Below are positions 44,588-53,370 of a stretch of DNA of 64,000 nt, one piece after another. The translations under genes were made by a program, and so were the position numbers. The notes under the pieces are model-generated. The model was not told the DNA's origin. It saw nothing but the letters and a program-made list of their open reading frames with translations, and did no database searches. This DNA is from Chitinophaga sp. CF118 (GTDB lineage Bacteria; Bacteroidota; Bacteroidia; Chitinophagales; Chitinophagaceae): NCBI RefSeq assembly GCF_900112615.1, contig NZ_FOMK01000003.1, forward strand, positions 806,001-870,000, given 5' to 3'. Position 1 is the first letter of the stretch. Every line of letters begins with the position of its first letter.

Positions 44588-47500
44588 CTATTTACTTAAC
44601 CATACCCGCATTAATGATAACAGGCGTTCTGTATCAACAGGTTTATTGATGTAATCGTTGGCACCTGCATTTATACATTTTTGCTTATCATCTTTCATTG
44701 CTTTTGCTGTAAGCGCTATAACCGGTAAATTTTTGAATTTTTGTTTTACCCTTATTTGTTTCATAGCTTCGTAACCATCCATTTCAGGCATCATAATATC
44801 CATCAATACCAAATCAATATCCGGATGTATGTTTAACATCTCCAAAGCTATTTTCCCATTTTCTGATTTTATTATTTCCATCCCATGATCTCTTAGTATT
44901 TTGGATAATGCAAATACATTTCTCATATCATCATCTACAAGTAATATTTTCTTTGCATGGAATATAGCCTCTTTGTCATACAGATTATTAATAACCAGTT
45001 GTTTAGCCTCAGGCATACTACTAATTGCCCTATGGAGGAAAAGAGCTGTTTCATCCAATAACCGCTCTTCGGATTTTACCCCTTTTATAATAATGCTTGC
45101 TGCATATTTTTCCAGTTCGGAGTTTTCTTCTTTTGTAAGTTCTTTCCCTGTATAAATAATAATAGGAGGGATTTTATTTCCTGTCAGGCTCTCCAGTTTA
45201 TAGATAAGATCAATCCCGCTCATATCGGGCAAACCAATATCCAGCACAATACAATCAATATGGTGCTGCTGGAATATAGTGAGAGCCTCTTTGCCAGCCC
45301 GGGCTTCGAAGTATTTTACATCTCCATTGCCAATAACCTTGCGCATGGCTTTTCTGGAATTTTCATCGTCTTCAATAATGAGCAGATTTTTCATTTTTCT
45401 GCTCAGGAAATTTTCGATTCTGTTTAATGTATCATCCAGTTGCTTTTTACTAACAGGCTTCACCAGATATTCAATTGCTCCTTCTCTGATTATATCCATC
45501 GAACGTTCGTTAACAGATACAACATGTACAGGAATATGTCTCAGTATGGGGTTTTCTTTTAATTCTGAAAGTACCTGTTCCCCTTTGATTCCAGGCAAGT
45601 CGAGATCCAGGATAATGGCTTGAGGCAGGTGTTTTGTTGCAAGGATTAATCCATCTTCTCCCGATGCTGCCGATAAAGCTTTGAACCCTTTTTTATTGGC
45701 TTGTTTCAAAAGTATTGAAGCAAATTTCAGATCGTCTTCTATAATAAGTACTACTGTATCATCCGTGTTTATTATTTCCCGGTCATCATTTACTGCAGGA
45801 TAATTAAGATAAGCAGTATTACTTTCTGTGCGGGATTTATGCAAAACGGGTTCCTGTAATATATTTGTTATGACTGTACCGTATTCGGGCTGCAATTCAA
45901 TGGGGATTATAAGCGAAAACGTAGTTCCTTCATTTAATTTACTCTTCAATCTGATTTCAACTCCTAATAACTTTGCAAGTTCGCGTGAAATAGAAAGGCC
46001 AAGACCTGTACCCCCATATTTTCTGGAAATGCCACCATCTGCCTGATGAAAAGCCTCAAATATAGCCGTTTGATTGTCTTCATGTATCCCAATACCAGTA
46101 TCAGTAACAGAAATAATAACCGAACTTTCAGTATATCGGCCGATACTTATATTTACACTTCCTTTTTCGGTGAATTTTATTGCATTGGATAAGAGGTTTT
46201 TTAATATCTGGTTCAACCGTTGGGAATCGGTAGCGATTGATTCAGGCAAATTATTGTCTACTTTTCTGCTTAGCAACAATCCTTTTTGTTCCGCATGATG
46301 TTTAAATTCATGCAAAAGATTATCCACGAAATTTTTCAGAGAAACCCTTTCGATATTTATTGACATTTTTCCTGCTTCAATCTTGGAAAGATCAAGTACT
46401 TCGTTGATGAGTATCAGGAGGTCCTGGCCACTGTTATAAATGATCTCTGCGCTCTGAACCTGTTCCATATCCAGGTTTTTTCTTTTATTTTCTGACAGGT
46501 CTTTGGAAAGTATCAATAAACTATTAAGGGGCGTCCTTAATTCATGTGACATGTTAGCAAGAAATTCCGATTTATATCTGCTGCTTATTTCCAGTTGTTT
46601 TGTTTTCTGTTCTATATTATATCTCGCTCCTTCTAATTCTTTGTTTTTCATTTCAAACGATTGCGTTTGTTCTTCCAGTTCTTCATTAGTCATTTGCAGT
46701 TCCTCCTGTTGCTGCTTCAGGTTTTGTGTCTGCTCTTCCAGTTCTTCATTCATTTGTTTCATCTCTTCCTGTTGCATTTGAAGCACTCCGGCCTGAGTGG
46801 CAAGTTCATTATTAGCCATAACCAACTCTGCCGAACGTTTTTCTTTCTCAGTGGCTAGTTTAGCCAATTGCTTTGCCTGATTTTTAACGAGTGTAACATC
46901 TCTTGCAATTTTCAATATTTTATATGGCTTGCCAGCTACATCCAGGATCGGATTATAGCTACCTAGTAACCAGATGGATTCTCCATTTTTTTGAATCCGC
47001 TTATATTCTCCTTCCTGAAATTCCCCCTTCTTTAAATCATCCCAGAATTGGCGATATTCTTTTGTGGCGGCGTATTCTTTTTCAACAAAAATGCTATGAT
47101 GCTTACCAACGATTTCATTTATAGAATAACCTATTAGCGAAAGGAAAATTTCATTGGCGGTTAAAATAGTGCCACTTAAATCAAATTCTATGAATGCATT
47201 TGTTTTATTAATTGCATTTATCTGGTTATTTAATTCCTGTTCTTTCCATGTCAGTTTAGTTAATAGTTTTTCAAGCATTTTCCTGGAAATTGCTGAATTA
47301 AGGATAACAGCAGCAGGTTCGGCGATTTCGTTTAATAACTTTAATTGAATGGGAGAGAAGTCTCCAAACCTTCCTAATTCAATTACCGCAATAATTTTAT
47401 TATCAAAAATAGCAGGTAATATAGCAATAGCATCGGGCTTTTCCGTTCCTAAAGAAGATTCTATTTTAAAATAGTTTTTAGGCAGTTTGTTGTATATCCT

Positions 47501-47833
47501 TAACGATTTCTCTAATGCTACCTGTCCAACTAATCCTTCGCCTAACTGAAAAGAATTGGTAATCTTACCTTTTATGCCATAAGCATATTGTAAATTAAGA
47601 ACAGTCTCTTCATATACATAAACAGTTCCTATTTGAGCAACAGAATAGTCCGCCAGGAAGTCAATAATTTCTTTTGATATTTCAACCAGCGTTTTATCTC
47701 CTCTTAATTTTTCGATCAGGATGTTTTTACCAGTTTGCAACCAGATCCTTTCTGAATGTTCTTCAGAAATACCTTTCAAACTATCTTGCATTTGTTGTAA
47801 TGCCAGACCTAATTCGTCGGATAGATTTTCCAA
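44588..47833 (-). CDS. Cytoplasmic GAF-PAS hybrid histidine kinase with three receivers
   Basis: 1081 residues, no signal or membrane helix. It has a GAF domain (about 25-185), a PAS/PAC domain (about 205-320) and a long heptad coiled coil rich in EELEEQTQ (about 320-420). HisKA follows with NMSHELRTPLNS (His430), then HATPase with NLLSNAIKFTEKG and GGTGLGLSISREL (about 440-660). Three receivers come last: LIIEDDLKFA with ILDLDLPGIKG, LLIIEDDENS with VLDIGLPDMSG, and LLVDDDMRN with LMDIMMPEMDGYEA. The last is a canonical full receiver ending in NKPVD. It is the hub of the operon, 23 nt after the CheB gene. The input is probably a cytoplasmic cue bound by GAF or PAS. Confidence 0.93.
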   Translation of the reverse strand: MENLSDELGLALQQMQDSLKGISEEHSERIWLQTGKNILIEKLRGDKTLVEISKEIIDFLADYSVAQIGTVYVYEETVLNLQYAYGIKGKITNSFQLGEGLVGQVALEKSLRIYNKLPKNYFKIESSLGTEKPDAIAILPAIFDNKIIAVIELGRFGDFSPIQLKLLNEIAEPAAVILNSAISRKMLEKLLTKLTWKEQELNNQINAINKTNAFIEFDLSGTILTANEIFLSLIGYSINEIVGKHHSIFVEKEYAATKEYRQFWDDLKKGEFQEGEYKRIQKNGESIWLLGSYNPILDVAGKPYKILKIARDVTLVKNQAKQLAKLATEKEKRSAELVMANNELATQAGVLQMQQEEMKQMNEELEEQTQNLKQQQEELQMTNEELEEQTQSFEMKNKELEGARYNIEQKTKQLEISSRYKSEFLANMSHELRTPLNSLLILSKDLSENKRKNLDMEQVQSAEIIYNSGQDLLILINEVLDLSKIEAGKMSINIERVSLKNFVDNLLHEFKHHAEQKGLLLSRKVDNNLPESIATDSQRLNQILKNLLSNAIKFTEKGSVNISIGRYTESSVIISVTDTGIGIHEDNQTAIFEAFHQADGGISRKYGGTGLGLSISRELAKLLGVEIRLKSKLNEGTTFSLIIPIELQPEYGTVITNILQEPVLHKSRTESNTAYLNYPAVNDDREIINTDDTVVLIIEDDLKFASILLKQANKKGFKALSAASGEDGLILATKHLPQAIILDLDLPGIKGEQVLSELKENPILRHIPVHVVSVNERSMDIIREGAIEYLVKPVSKKQLDDTLNRIENFLSRKMKNLLIIEDDENSRKAMRKVIGNGDVKYFEARAGKEALTIFQQHHIDCIVLDIGLPDMSGIDLIYKLESLTGNKIPPIIIYTGKELTKEENSELEKYAASIIIKGVKSEERLLDETALFLHRAISSMPEAKQLVINNLYDKEAIFHAKKILLVDDDMRNVFALSKILRDHGMEIIKSENGKIALEMLNIHPDIDLVLMDIMMPEMDGYEAMKQIRVKQKFKNLPVIALTAKAMKDDKQKCINAGANDYINKPVDTERLLSLMRVWLSK

Positions 47834-47856
47834 AATATATAGGTTTAGTTGTAGGT

Positions 47857-48429
47857 TTAATCAATATCACCGGCTATTTTTATCAATAAATCCTTTATGC
47901 CACCCAAAGATAAGATATGGTCCACCTGAATTGAGGCAATCGCTGAAGCAGGCATTTGGGGTGATTCTGCCGTAGCGGGGTCCTGTGCAATCGTTAATCC
48001 TCCATGATTCTTTATTCTTTTAAGTCCCTTTGTTCCATCAGAATTAGATCCTGTAAGTACAATTCCGATTAATTTATTATTGTATACTTCAGCAGCCGAC
48101 TCGAACAGTACATCAATTGATGGCCTTGCAAAATTTACTAACTCATCTATCGTTAGGGAAAACGTTCTGTCATTTTCAATCATTAAATGATAATTAGGTG
48201 GAGCGATATAAACTTTTCCTGGCTCGATTGTTTCTTTTTCATCCGCCTCTTTTATATGAATACTGTTTAAGTTGTTCAAAATTTTTATCCAATTGCTATC
48301 GGAATGACGGTTAATATGTTGTACAATAATAACCGGTATCCTGAAATTTTCAGGCAAATATGAAAATAAGAACTTCAAAGCATTCAAGCCCCCACTGGAA
48401 ACGCCTATCACAATTGCCTCATAATTCAT
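47857..48429 (-). CDS. Stand-alone CheB-type protein-glutamate methylesterase domain
   Basis: 190 residues, only the CheB methylesterase domain with no receiver in front. The catalytic triad is visible: Ser11 in VIGVSSGG, His38 in VQHINRHS and Asp131 in LTGSNSDGTKG. Classical CheB removes methyl groups from chemoreceptors and is controlled by its N-terminal receiver; that control is missing here. The gene overlaps the CheR gene by 11 nt, giving coupled CheR-CheB expression. No methyl-accepting chemoreceptor gene is in the window, so the methylated substrate is unknown. The coiled coil of the hybrid kinase is a candidate by proximity only. Confidence 0.92.
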   Translation of the reverse strand: MNYEAIVIGVSSGGLNALKFLFSYLPENFRIPVIIVQHINRHSDSNWIKILNNLNSIHIKEADEKETIEPGKVYIAPPNYHLMIENDRTFSLTIDELVNFARPSIDVLFESAAEVYNNKLIGIVLTGSNSDGTKGLKRIKNHGGLTIAQDPATAESPQMPASAIASIQVDHILSLGGIKDLLIKIAGDID

Positions 48430-49258
48430 TTTCTATGTATTTTTTCTTAAATATTTTCTGGTTTTTATCCATCTCACTATATTCCTCACTCAAATTTGAA
48501 AAGCATAAACTTTCCTTTGATCCTAAACATAAAATGCCTCCATTGATAAGGCTCTCATAGAAAAGGCTCTGTACTTTGTTCTGCAAATCATTGTTAAAAT
48601 AGATTAGCACATTTCTGCATAATATTATGTGAATCTCAGCGAAAACACTATCAGTAACCAAATTATGATTGGCCCATACAATGTTTTTTTTCAGAGATTG
48701 ATTCATGATCACACTATCATAATTGGAGGTATAGTATTTTGAAAAGGATTCTTTTCCTCCAGATAATTGATAATTGGCAGTGTATTCTTTCATCATTTTG
48801 TTTGAAAAAATTCCTTCCTTTGCCTTGTTCAAAGCGTGTTGATTAAAATCAGTAGCATAAATTATAGTTCTGTTATACAAACCTTCTTCCTGCATAAGAA
48901 TCGACATAGAATAAGCTTCCTCTCCTGTAGAGCAGCCTGCATGCCATATTTTTATAAAAGGATAGGTTTTTAATACAGGGATAACATTTTCCCTTAATGA
49001 TTTGTAAAAGCAAGGATCACGAAACATCTCAGTTACCGTTATAGATAGATCCTGAAAAAGTTTGGAAGCAAATGCTTCATCATTCAAAACATTAGATTGT
49101 ATGTCCGAAATATCCTCTAATCCCGATAGTACCATTCTGTTGATAATCCGACGCCTGATATGGGCCTGAGAGTATTGCCTGAAATCGTAACCATATTTCT
49201 GGAAAATAGCTTCAAGTAATAATGAAATATCCAGTTCCGAAATATCTTTAGAGATCAT
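48419..49258 (-). CDS. CheR-type protein-glutamate O-methyltransferase
   Basis: 279 residues. The CheR N-terminal helical domain (about 10-75) has YGYDFRQYSQAHIRRRIINRM. The SAM-binding methyltransferase domain has the motif I block IKIWHAGCSTGEEAYSMSIL, the later IIYATDFNQHALNKAKEGIF, and HIILCRNVLIYFN. CheR transfers methyl groups from S-adenosylmethionine to receptor glutamates. It opens a four-gene operon with CheB and two kinases, and has no TPR or receiver appendage. In this layout it looks like a regulatory methylation module for signalling kinases rather than flagellar chemotaxis. Confidence 0.93.
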   Translation of the reverse strand: MISKDISELDISLLLEAIFQKYGYDFRQYSQAHIRRRIINRMVLSGLEDISDIQSNVLNDEAFASKLFQDLSITVTEMFRDPCFYKSLRENVIPVLKTYPFIKIWHAGCSTGEEAYSMSILMQEEGLYNRTIIYATDFNQHALNKAKEGIFSNKMMKEYTANYQLSGGKESFSKYYTSNYDSVIMNQSLKKNIVWANHNLVTDSVFAEIHIILCRNVLIYFNNDLQNKVQSLFYESLINGGILCLGSKESLCFSNLSEEYSEMDKNQKIFKKKYIENEL

Positions 49259-49645
49259 TTGGAGTTAATTTTTTCGCCTTGTTTGTTTCTACAGACTATA
49301 GTATCAGATTTAAATTTGGAGTAGGTTATGAAGAAATAGGTTACTTTATGTTTCTCTGGATGAGTTTGCAGTATTCTACTTATAACTAAGTATTGTTTAT
49401 TAGGATAACTATATGTGCTAGTTTGGAATTCATTGAACAGGCTGCCTGTTGACTGGATGTTGATTCGGCCGGATACCGATTTAAAGTATTCCACTTTGAA
49501 AGGTAACTCTATTATTTAGAATATCCCCTTTCTATTTACTAAATAGATTAAGAAAGGGTGGCCCCGTTTGGTTTTGGGGTACAGCCTGAATGAGGAAGAG
49601 GGCATTTGGAGTACCTGCTACAGAACAGGTACTCGCTAAATTTAT
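49259..49645. other. Intergenic region upstream of the CheR operon
   Basis: About 387 bp between the operon start and the end of the universal stress protein gene. It holds the operon promoter, but I see no clear -33/-7 pair. A GTG-started minus-strand frame of 79 residues (49255-49494) overlaps the CheR start as ATGA. I do not call it a gene because it has no recognisable domain. Confidence 0.4.
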
Positions 49646-50488
49646 TTAATGCAATGCTGGCAAAGACAATAAGGGAACAGGAGAATTATAGGCCAGTTTT
49701 TTTGAAATGCTTTTGTGGAAAATAGTAGACAGGAAACCATGCTTTTTAGGAACAGTAATAATCAGCGATGCCTTGTGCTGTTCTGTAAAAGAAAGGATAT
49801 CGGGTACTATATCTTCTCCTTTGATATAATGAAAAGCTGGTTGATATTTTTCCAGAACACTATGCAACTCTTTAATGGATTCTTCTGTTTCTAACGAGTA
49901 TTTCTCTTCAGATTCAGTCGTTATATTTACCACATTAATTTCTGCGGGAAAGGCATCTAAGAATTGGTATAGCAGAGTAACAGGTATTGTTGAAAAATCT
50001 TTAAGATCTGTTGTGAGTACAATACCTTTAATAGCTCTTCCAATTATTGTATCCTGGGGAACTATTAATACAGGGAATTCACTTGATCTGAGCGTTTGAG
50101 CTGTAACATTCCCCATAAATAATTTTTCAAGTGCGGATTTGCCAGATACTCCCATAACAATCAGATCAATGGCTTCCTTCCTGCATAGCTGGTTGAGCAG
50201 ATCAGGTAGAAAGGAAGTATCCTCCGCCAGCATATCAATCTTTACTGTTTGTCCAACCAGGGATTTAAGCCGGTCGTGCATCATACCTAATGCTTCCATA
50301 CTTTTCAGATAAATCTCCTGATCATTCATTGCTGTTGCAATGGGCAAGTCCGTTCCACCAACAACGGTCTGATAGGCATGGTATAAAACAATCCGCCTTA
50401 TCTGCAGAGTATCTACCAATTCACAGGCATATTCTGCGGCACGGAGTGCCGCTTCCGAAAAGTCAGTTAGAATAAGCATGGATTTCAT
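49646..50488 (-). CDS. Tandem universal stress protein
   Basis: 280 residues from the ATG at 50488. A longer frame to 50620 overlaps the DUF4267-like gene, and the UspA fold begins at MLILTDFSEAALRAAEYACE. There are two Usp domains (about 1-145 and 150-280). The first has the ATP-loop form GVSGKSALEKLFMGNVTAQTL, with Asn after the third Gly. The second begins GIVLTTDLKDFSTIPVTL and is shorter and more diverged. Such tandem proteins act as cytoplasmic stress or ATP-responsive regulators. It lies 75 nt after the DUF4267-like gene on the same strand. Confidence 0.88.
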   Translation of the reverse strand: MKSMLILTDFSEAALRAAEYACELVDTLQIRRIVLYHAYQTVVGGTDLPIATAMNDQEIYLKSMEALGMMHDRLKSLVGQTVKIDMLAEDTSFLPDLLNQLCRKEAIDLIVMGVSGKSALEKLFMGNVTAQTLRSSEFPVLIVPQDTIIGRAIKGIVLTTDLKDFSTIPVTLLYQFLDAFPAEINVVNITTESEEKYSLETEESIKELHSVLEKYQPAFHYIKGEDIVPDILSFTEQHKASLIITVPKKHGFLSTIFHKSISKKLAYNSPVPLLSLPALH

Positions 50489-50562
50489 CCGATTAGATAT
50501 TTTGTTCCTATTGAATGCCACCAATTTCCTGCCAGAATTACGGTCCGGCTTGCTCTCATCAA

Positions 50563-50967
50563 TTATTTTCTTACGAATAATAATATACTGGTAATGATTC
50601 CATACAAAGCAGTACCCCAATGGACAGAGAGGTGAACTATATCACTGCTGCCATTAGCAAGGTATATAGTCACTCCATCTATAATTGGGATTAAAATGGC
50701 CAGACTAAATACCACCAGGGTAATCTGCCGGTTTCTTATCCATAAAAGATAACTCAGGACTAATCCTGAAAACAGATCACGAATACCTTTAATTACACCG
50801 TACAATTCGGCATGGTCATATGATAACGGAATACCAAAGCCAGTTGAGGCTGGATGAGGAAGGAACATGTAACGGATGCCAATAAAACTAATACCCAGAG
50901 CTATAACTGCTACCATCCAGAAGGATATTGAGCGGGTGCCCCATTGTTGATTTGTTGATGTTTGCAT
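50563..50967 (-). CDS. DUF4267-like four-helix membrane protein
   Basis: 134 residues from the ATG at 50967, the best start before the conserved region; an upstream ATG at 50997 adds ten residues. Four hydrophobic helices are seen (about 15-35, 55-75, 82-100 and 110-130), with FGIPLSYDHAELYGVIKGIRDLFSGLVLSYLLW. This matches the DUF4267 pattern as I recall it. Function is unknown. It is upstream of the universal stress protein gene and may be co-transcribed. Confidence 0.65.
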   Translation of the reverse strand: MQTSTNQQWGTRSISFWMVAVIALGISFIGIRYMFLPHPASTGFGIPLSYDHAELYGVIKGIRDLFSGLVLSYLLWIRNRQITLVVFSLAILIPIIDGVTIYLANGSSDIVHLSVHWGTALYGIITSILLFVRK

Positions 50968-51078
50968 AACGAATGATTTTGTTATTGCAAAGATCACAAG
51001 TGCTCAATCCGTTTTCGTTAACCCAGGTTAATTAATCCTGAGCCGCCAATCTTTTCCGGATTCGCATCATTAATGAAC

Positions 51079-51870
51079 TTAATAAAGGTAGCGGAATTCA
51101 AGGCTATCGGGCTGTTGTATTATACCAGGTGCAATAACAGTATTAATAGTTTTCTTTATAAGCCGGTGGTGCCCGTCATACAAATTTTGATAACTGGTGG
51201 TTTCGTAATTGACACCATCCTGAAGGTACTTAGTAATGCTGTTATGCTGGCTGAACAGGTATTGCCAGAAACTCTTTTCTTCTGTAAACATTACATAGAG
51301 ATCATCAATGTAATACAATGGGTTCAATCCCGTAGCGTAGGTGAAAGTTGATAAGTTTTGAGGTTGTGCCCAACGGATAAGGTTACTATGATTGTCAAAA
51401 GTTAATGTATCATAGTGAGTACTTCCATTACTGCTATATGCAATCTTTTTAATTTGTCCGTTATAATCATAAGTAAGTGTAATTACATTTACCGAAACTA
51501 AAGGATCATACCGGGGATAATAAGTAAACTGTGTGATTCTGCCCATATTATCATATTTGATATTACCGTTTGTTGAAACTATGGCCGCGTCTTCTACCAG
51601 GCTTACTGAGTCAATTCTTTTACCGTGATGTGCAACGCGGTAAACATACGTTAGATGGAGATCTATAACGCTTATAGAGTCTATATAACCCATATGGTCA
51701 TAATGGAAGGAATAATTGCGTGTTGCATGTATTATTTCCTTTAAAAATGGCTTTTGTTTATTTTTTTCCTTCTGAAAAGGGTTCTCCAGATAATCTGATT
51801 TGTTACATGCAATGAGAAATAGAATGGAGCAGGCAACAGCAATAATGAAAGTTTGCTTTTTCAAGTACAT
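51079..51870 (-). CDS. Hypothetical lipoprotein with YD-like repeats
   Basis: 263 residues from the ATG at 51870. The lipoprotein signal ends in the lipobox LFLIACNKSD (Cys22). The mature part repeats short units such as YHYDHMGYIDSI, NIKYDNMGRITQFTYY and TLTYDYNGQIKKIAYSSNG. These resemble RHS/YD repeats and form beta-wrap structures in related proteins. Bacteroidota encode many small lipoproteins of this DUF4595/YD-like kind; their role is unknown. It is monocistronic. The stop lies 82 nt from the DUF4267-like start. Confidence 0.7.
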   Translation of the reverse strand: MYLKKQTFIIAVACSILFLIACNKSDYLENPFQKEKNKQKPFLKEIIHATRNYSFHYDHMGYIDSISVIDLHLTYVYRVAHHGKRIDSVSLVEDAAIVSTNGNIKYDNMGRITQFTYYPRYDPLVSVNVITLTYDYNGQIKKIAYSSNGSTHYDTLTFDNHSNLIRWAQPQNLSTFTYATGLNPLYYIDDLYVMFTEEKSFWQYLFSQHNSITKYLQDGVNYETTSYQNLYDGHHRLIKKTINTVIAPGIIQQPDSLEFRYLY

Positions 51871-52152
51871 ACAGGTTTTATAGTTAATAATAAATACTAC
51901 CCAGGTCATACTTTTGGGGGCTGGGTTAATGAATAAATAAGATTGGGTGTTATCCGGAGTAAGAGGAAACTGATTATTTTGATTTCTTAATTGAAGATAT
52001 GGGAAAATACCGGATTCAACATAAACAATTTTAAATATGAAACGAAACTGTCAGAAGCATCTGAATCCCATATTTTTACTGTCGGCAATTCATAACTAAA
52101 TACTAATAAATGTGTAGAAATTTATTCTATGAGAATAAACTAATCATATATT

Positions 52153-52434
52153 ATGCCTTGTCCATGCTTATGTCCATGCGCGGGACCTAGCGCCTGGTTC
52201 GAATTTATGCCTTCAAATATTGACGTTGATGCGGAGTATGATCCATTGAATTACAAAATCTTTCAAGATACACCTGCCTATATTGCCGGAGGTCAGCATT
52301 TACGTTTCATTTACGCTTGCATCAAAATAGTAGACAACTTACAAAGACCTGTTATTTGTGAAGAGATGTGTAAAGAAATTCAGGCTGTATTGTATAAGCA
52401 TGTATACTCCTCTAATATAATTACAGGTTCCTGA
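52153..52434 (+). CDS. Small hypothetical protein with a Cys/Pro-rich N-terminus
   Basis: 93 residues, not recognised. The N-terminus MPCPCLCPCAGPSAW carries four Cys within nine residues, unlike its neighbours. The rest is soluble, with FEFMPSNIDVDAEYDPLNYK and an amphipathic C-terminal helix (EEMCKEIQAVLYKHV). The Cys cluster could bind metal. There is no signal peptide, and no clear partner gene is within 350 bp on either side. The call rests on one open frame, so it is uncertain. Confidence 0.45.
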   Translation: MPCPCLCPCAGPSAWFEFMPSNIDVDAEYDPLNYKIFQDTPAYIAGGQHLRFIYACIKIVDNLQRPVICEEMCKEIQAVLYKHVYSSNIITGS

Positions 52435-52809
52435 ATTCCCCGTAATAGTTGCTTCAAATAGAACTTCTGCCTTTTAAGTTGCCTCATCACTACTAAGATG
52501 GGTGCGCTTGAAATAAATATACCCACAATACATGTTGTTACTCATAAATCAATTAATTAAAAAGTCTTCAAAAGAGATTTTTTAAAATGAACAATTGTGG
52601 CCTGATAAGTGTAACATTATAGAGGAGGTTCTATGGGAAATTAATACTATAGATCGGGGAAATTACGGGTGAGTGTGGATTTAATATGATTGTAATCAAG
52701 GAACTTTGTGATAAGAATCATCGTAAAGAAACTACTTTAAAAATATCTTTAGTATTATGTATTTGAACCTGCTGATTTTTTGCACAACTTAAAACAAAAG
52801 GAGGTTTTT
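52435..52809. other. Intergenic region upstream of hsp20
   Basis: 375 bp, AT-rich, no coding frame. It carries the Hsp20 promoter and the unusual Shine-Dalgarno at 52796-52804. I found no CIRCE-type inverted repeat. Confidence 0.5.
52796..52804 (+). promoter_or_regulatory. Exceptionally strong Shine-Dalgarno of hsp20
   Basis: AAAAGGAGG ends 5 nt before the ATG at 52810. It supports that ATG over an upstream in-frame TTG at 52780. No other gene in the window has a comparable site, in line with the general lack of Shine-Dalgarno use in Bacteroidota. Confidence 0.85.
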
Positions 52810-53271
52810 ATGTCTAACAAACTATTAACCCGAAAGGGAGAAACGATCCCATCCATTTTTAATGATTTTTTCAAGCCTTGGGATCAATTGTGGGACACCA
52901 ATAGTGGTGGAAGATTCCTACCAGGTAATATGCATTTATTGACCGTGCCTGCTGTGAACATTACAGATAATAAGAATCACTACGAAATTGCCCTGGCAGC
53001 CCCAGGCATGAAAAAGGACGATTTTACAATTGATATTGAAGGCAATATGCTGACAATCAGTTCTGAAATGGAAGAGAATAGAGAGGAAAGGGACGAAAGG
53101 TTCACCAGGAGAGAATTCAGCTATTCTACTTTTTCGAGAAGTTTTAGTTTACCCGAAGGAGTGATTAAAGACAAAATTGATGCAACTTATGTGAATGGAG
53201 TGCTCAGATTGGTTTTGCCTAAAACAGAAGATGCGAAGAAACAGGCTTCCATGCATATTAATGTTAAATGA
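52810..53271 (+). CDS. Small heat-shock protein (Hsp20/alpha-crystallin family)
   Basis: 153 residues. A short N-terminal region (MSNKLLTRKGETIPSIFNDFFKPWDQ) precedes the alpha-crystallin domain (about 45-145). That domain has VPAVNITDNKNHYEIALAAPGMKKDDFTIDIEGNML, EFSYSTFSRSFSLPEGV and the conserved end NGVLRLVLPK. It holds unfolding proteins in the cytoplasm without ATP for later refolding. The consensus Shine-Dalgarno in front suggests high or conditional translation. A terminator follows 22 nt after the stop, separating it from the zinc-ribbon gene. Confidence 0.96.
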   Translation: MSNKLLTRKGETIPSIFNDFFKPWDQLWDTNSGGRFLPGNMHLLTVPAVNITDNKNHYEIALAAPGMKKDDFTIDIEGNMLTISSEMEENREERDERFTRREFSYSTFSRSFSLPEGVIKDKIDATYVNGVLRLVLPKTEDAKKQASMHINVK

Positions 53272-53293
53272 ACATACAACTATATGTTTTATT

Positions 53294-53321
53294 CCCTGCC
53301 GAACCAAACGGCAGGGATCTT
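53294..53321 (+). terminator. Rho-independent terminator of hsp20
   Basis: Perfect 8-bp stem CCCTGCCG / CGGCAGGG with a 7-nt loop, followed by ATCTTTTTG, 22 nt past the hsp20 stop. It lies inside the possible long 5-prime extension of the next frame, so that extension is not translated. Confidence 0.88.
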
Positions 53322-53370
53322 TTTGAGTAGATTAAAAGAAGTTATTTATCAATATAAAAGTTGTCATTTT

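Noticed and set aside
49255..49494. 79-residue minus-strand frame overlapping the CheR start as ATGA.
   Set aside because: It needs a GTG start, has no recognisable domain or signal peptide, and low complexity typical of AT-rich spacer. The ATGA overlap alone is weak evidence.
52190..52204. GGTTCGAATTT, which looks like the T-loop of a tRNA.
   Set aside because: No acceptor stem or anticodon arm can be drawn around it, and it lies inside the small hypothetical gene.
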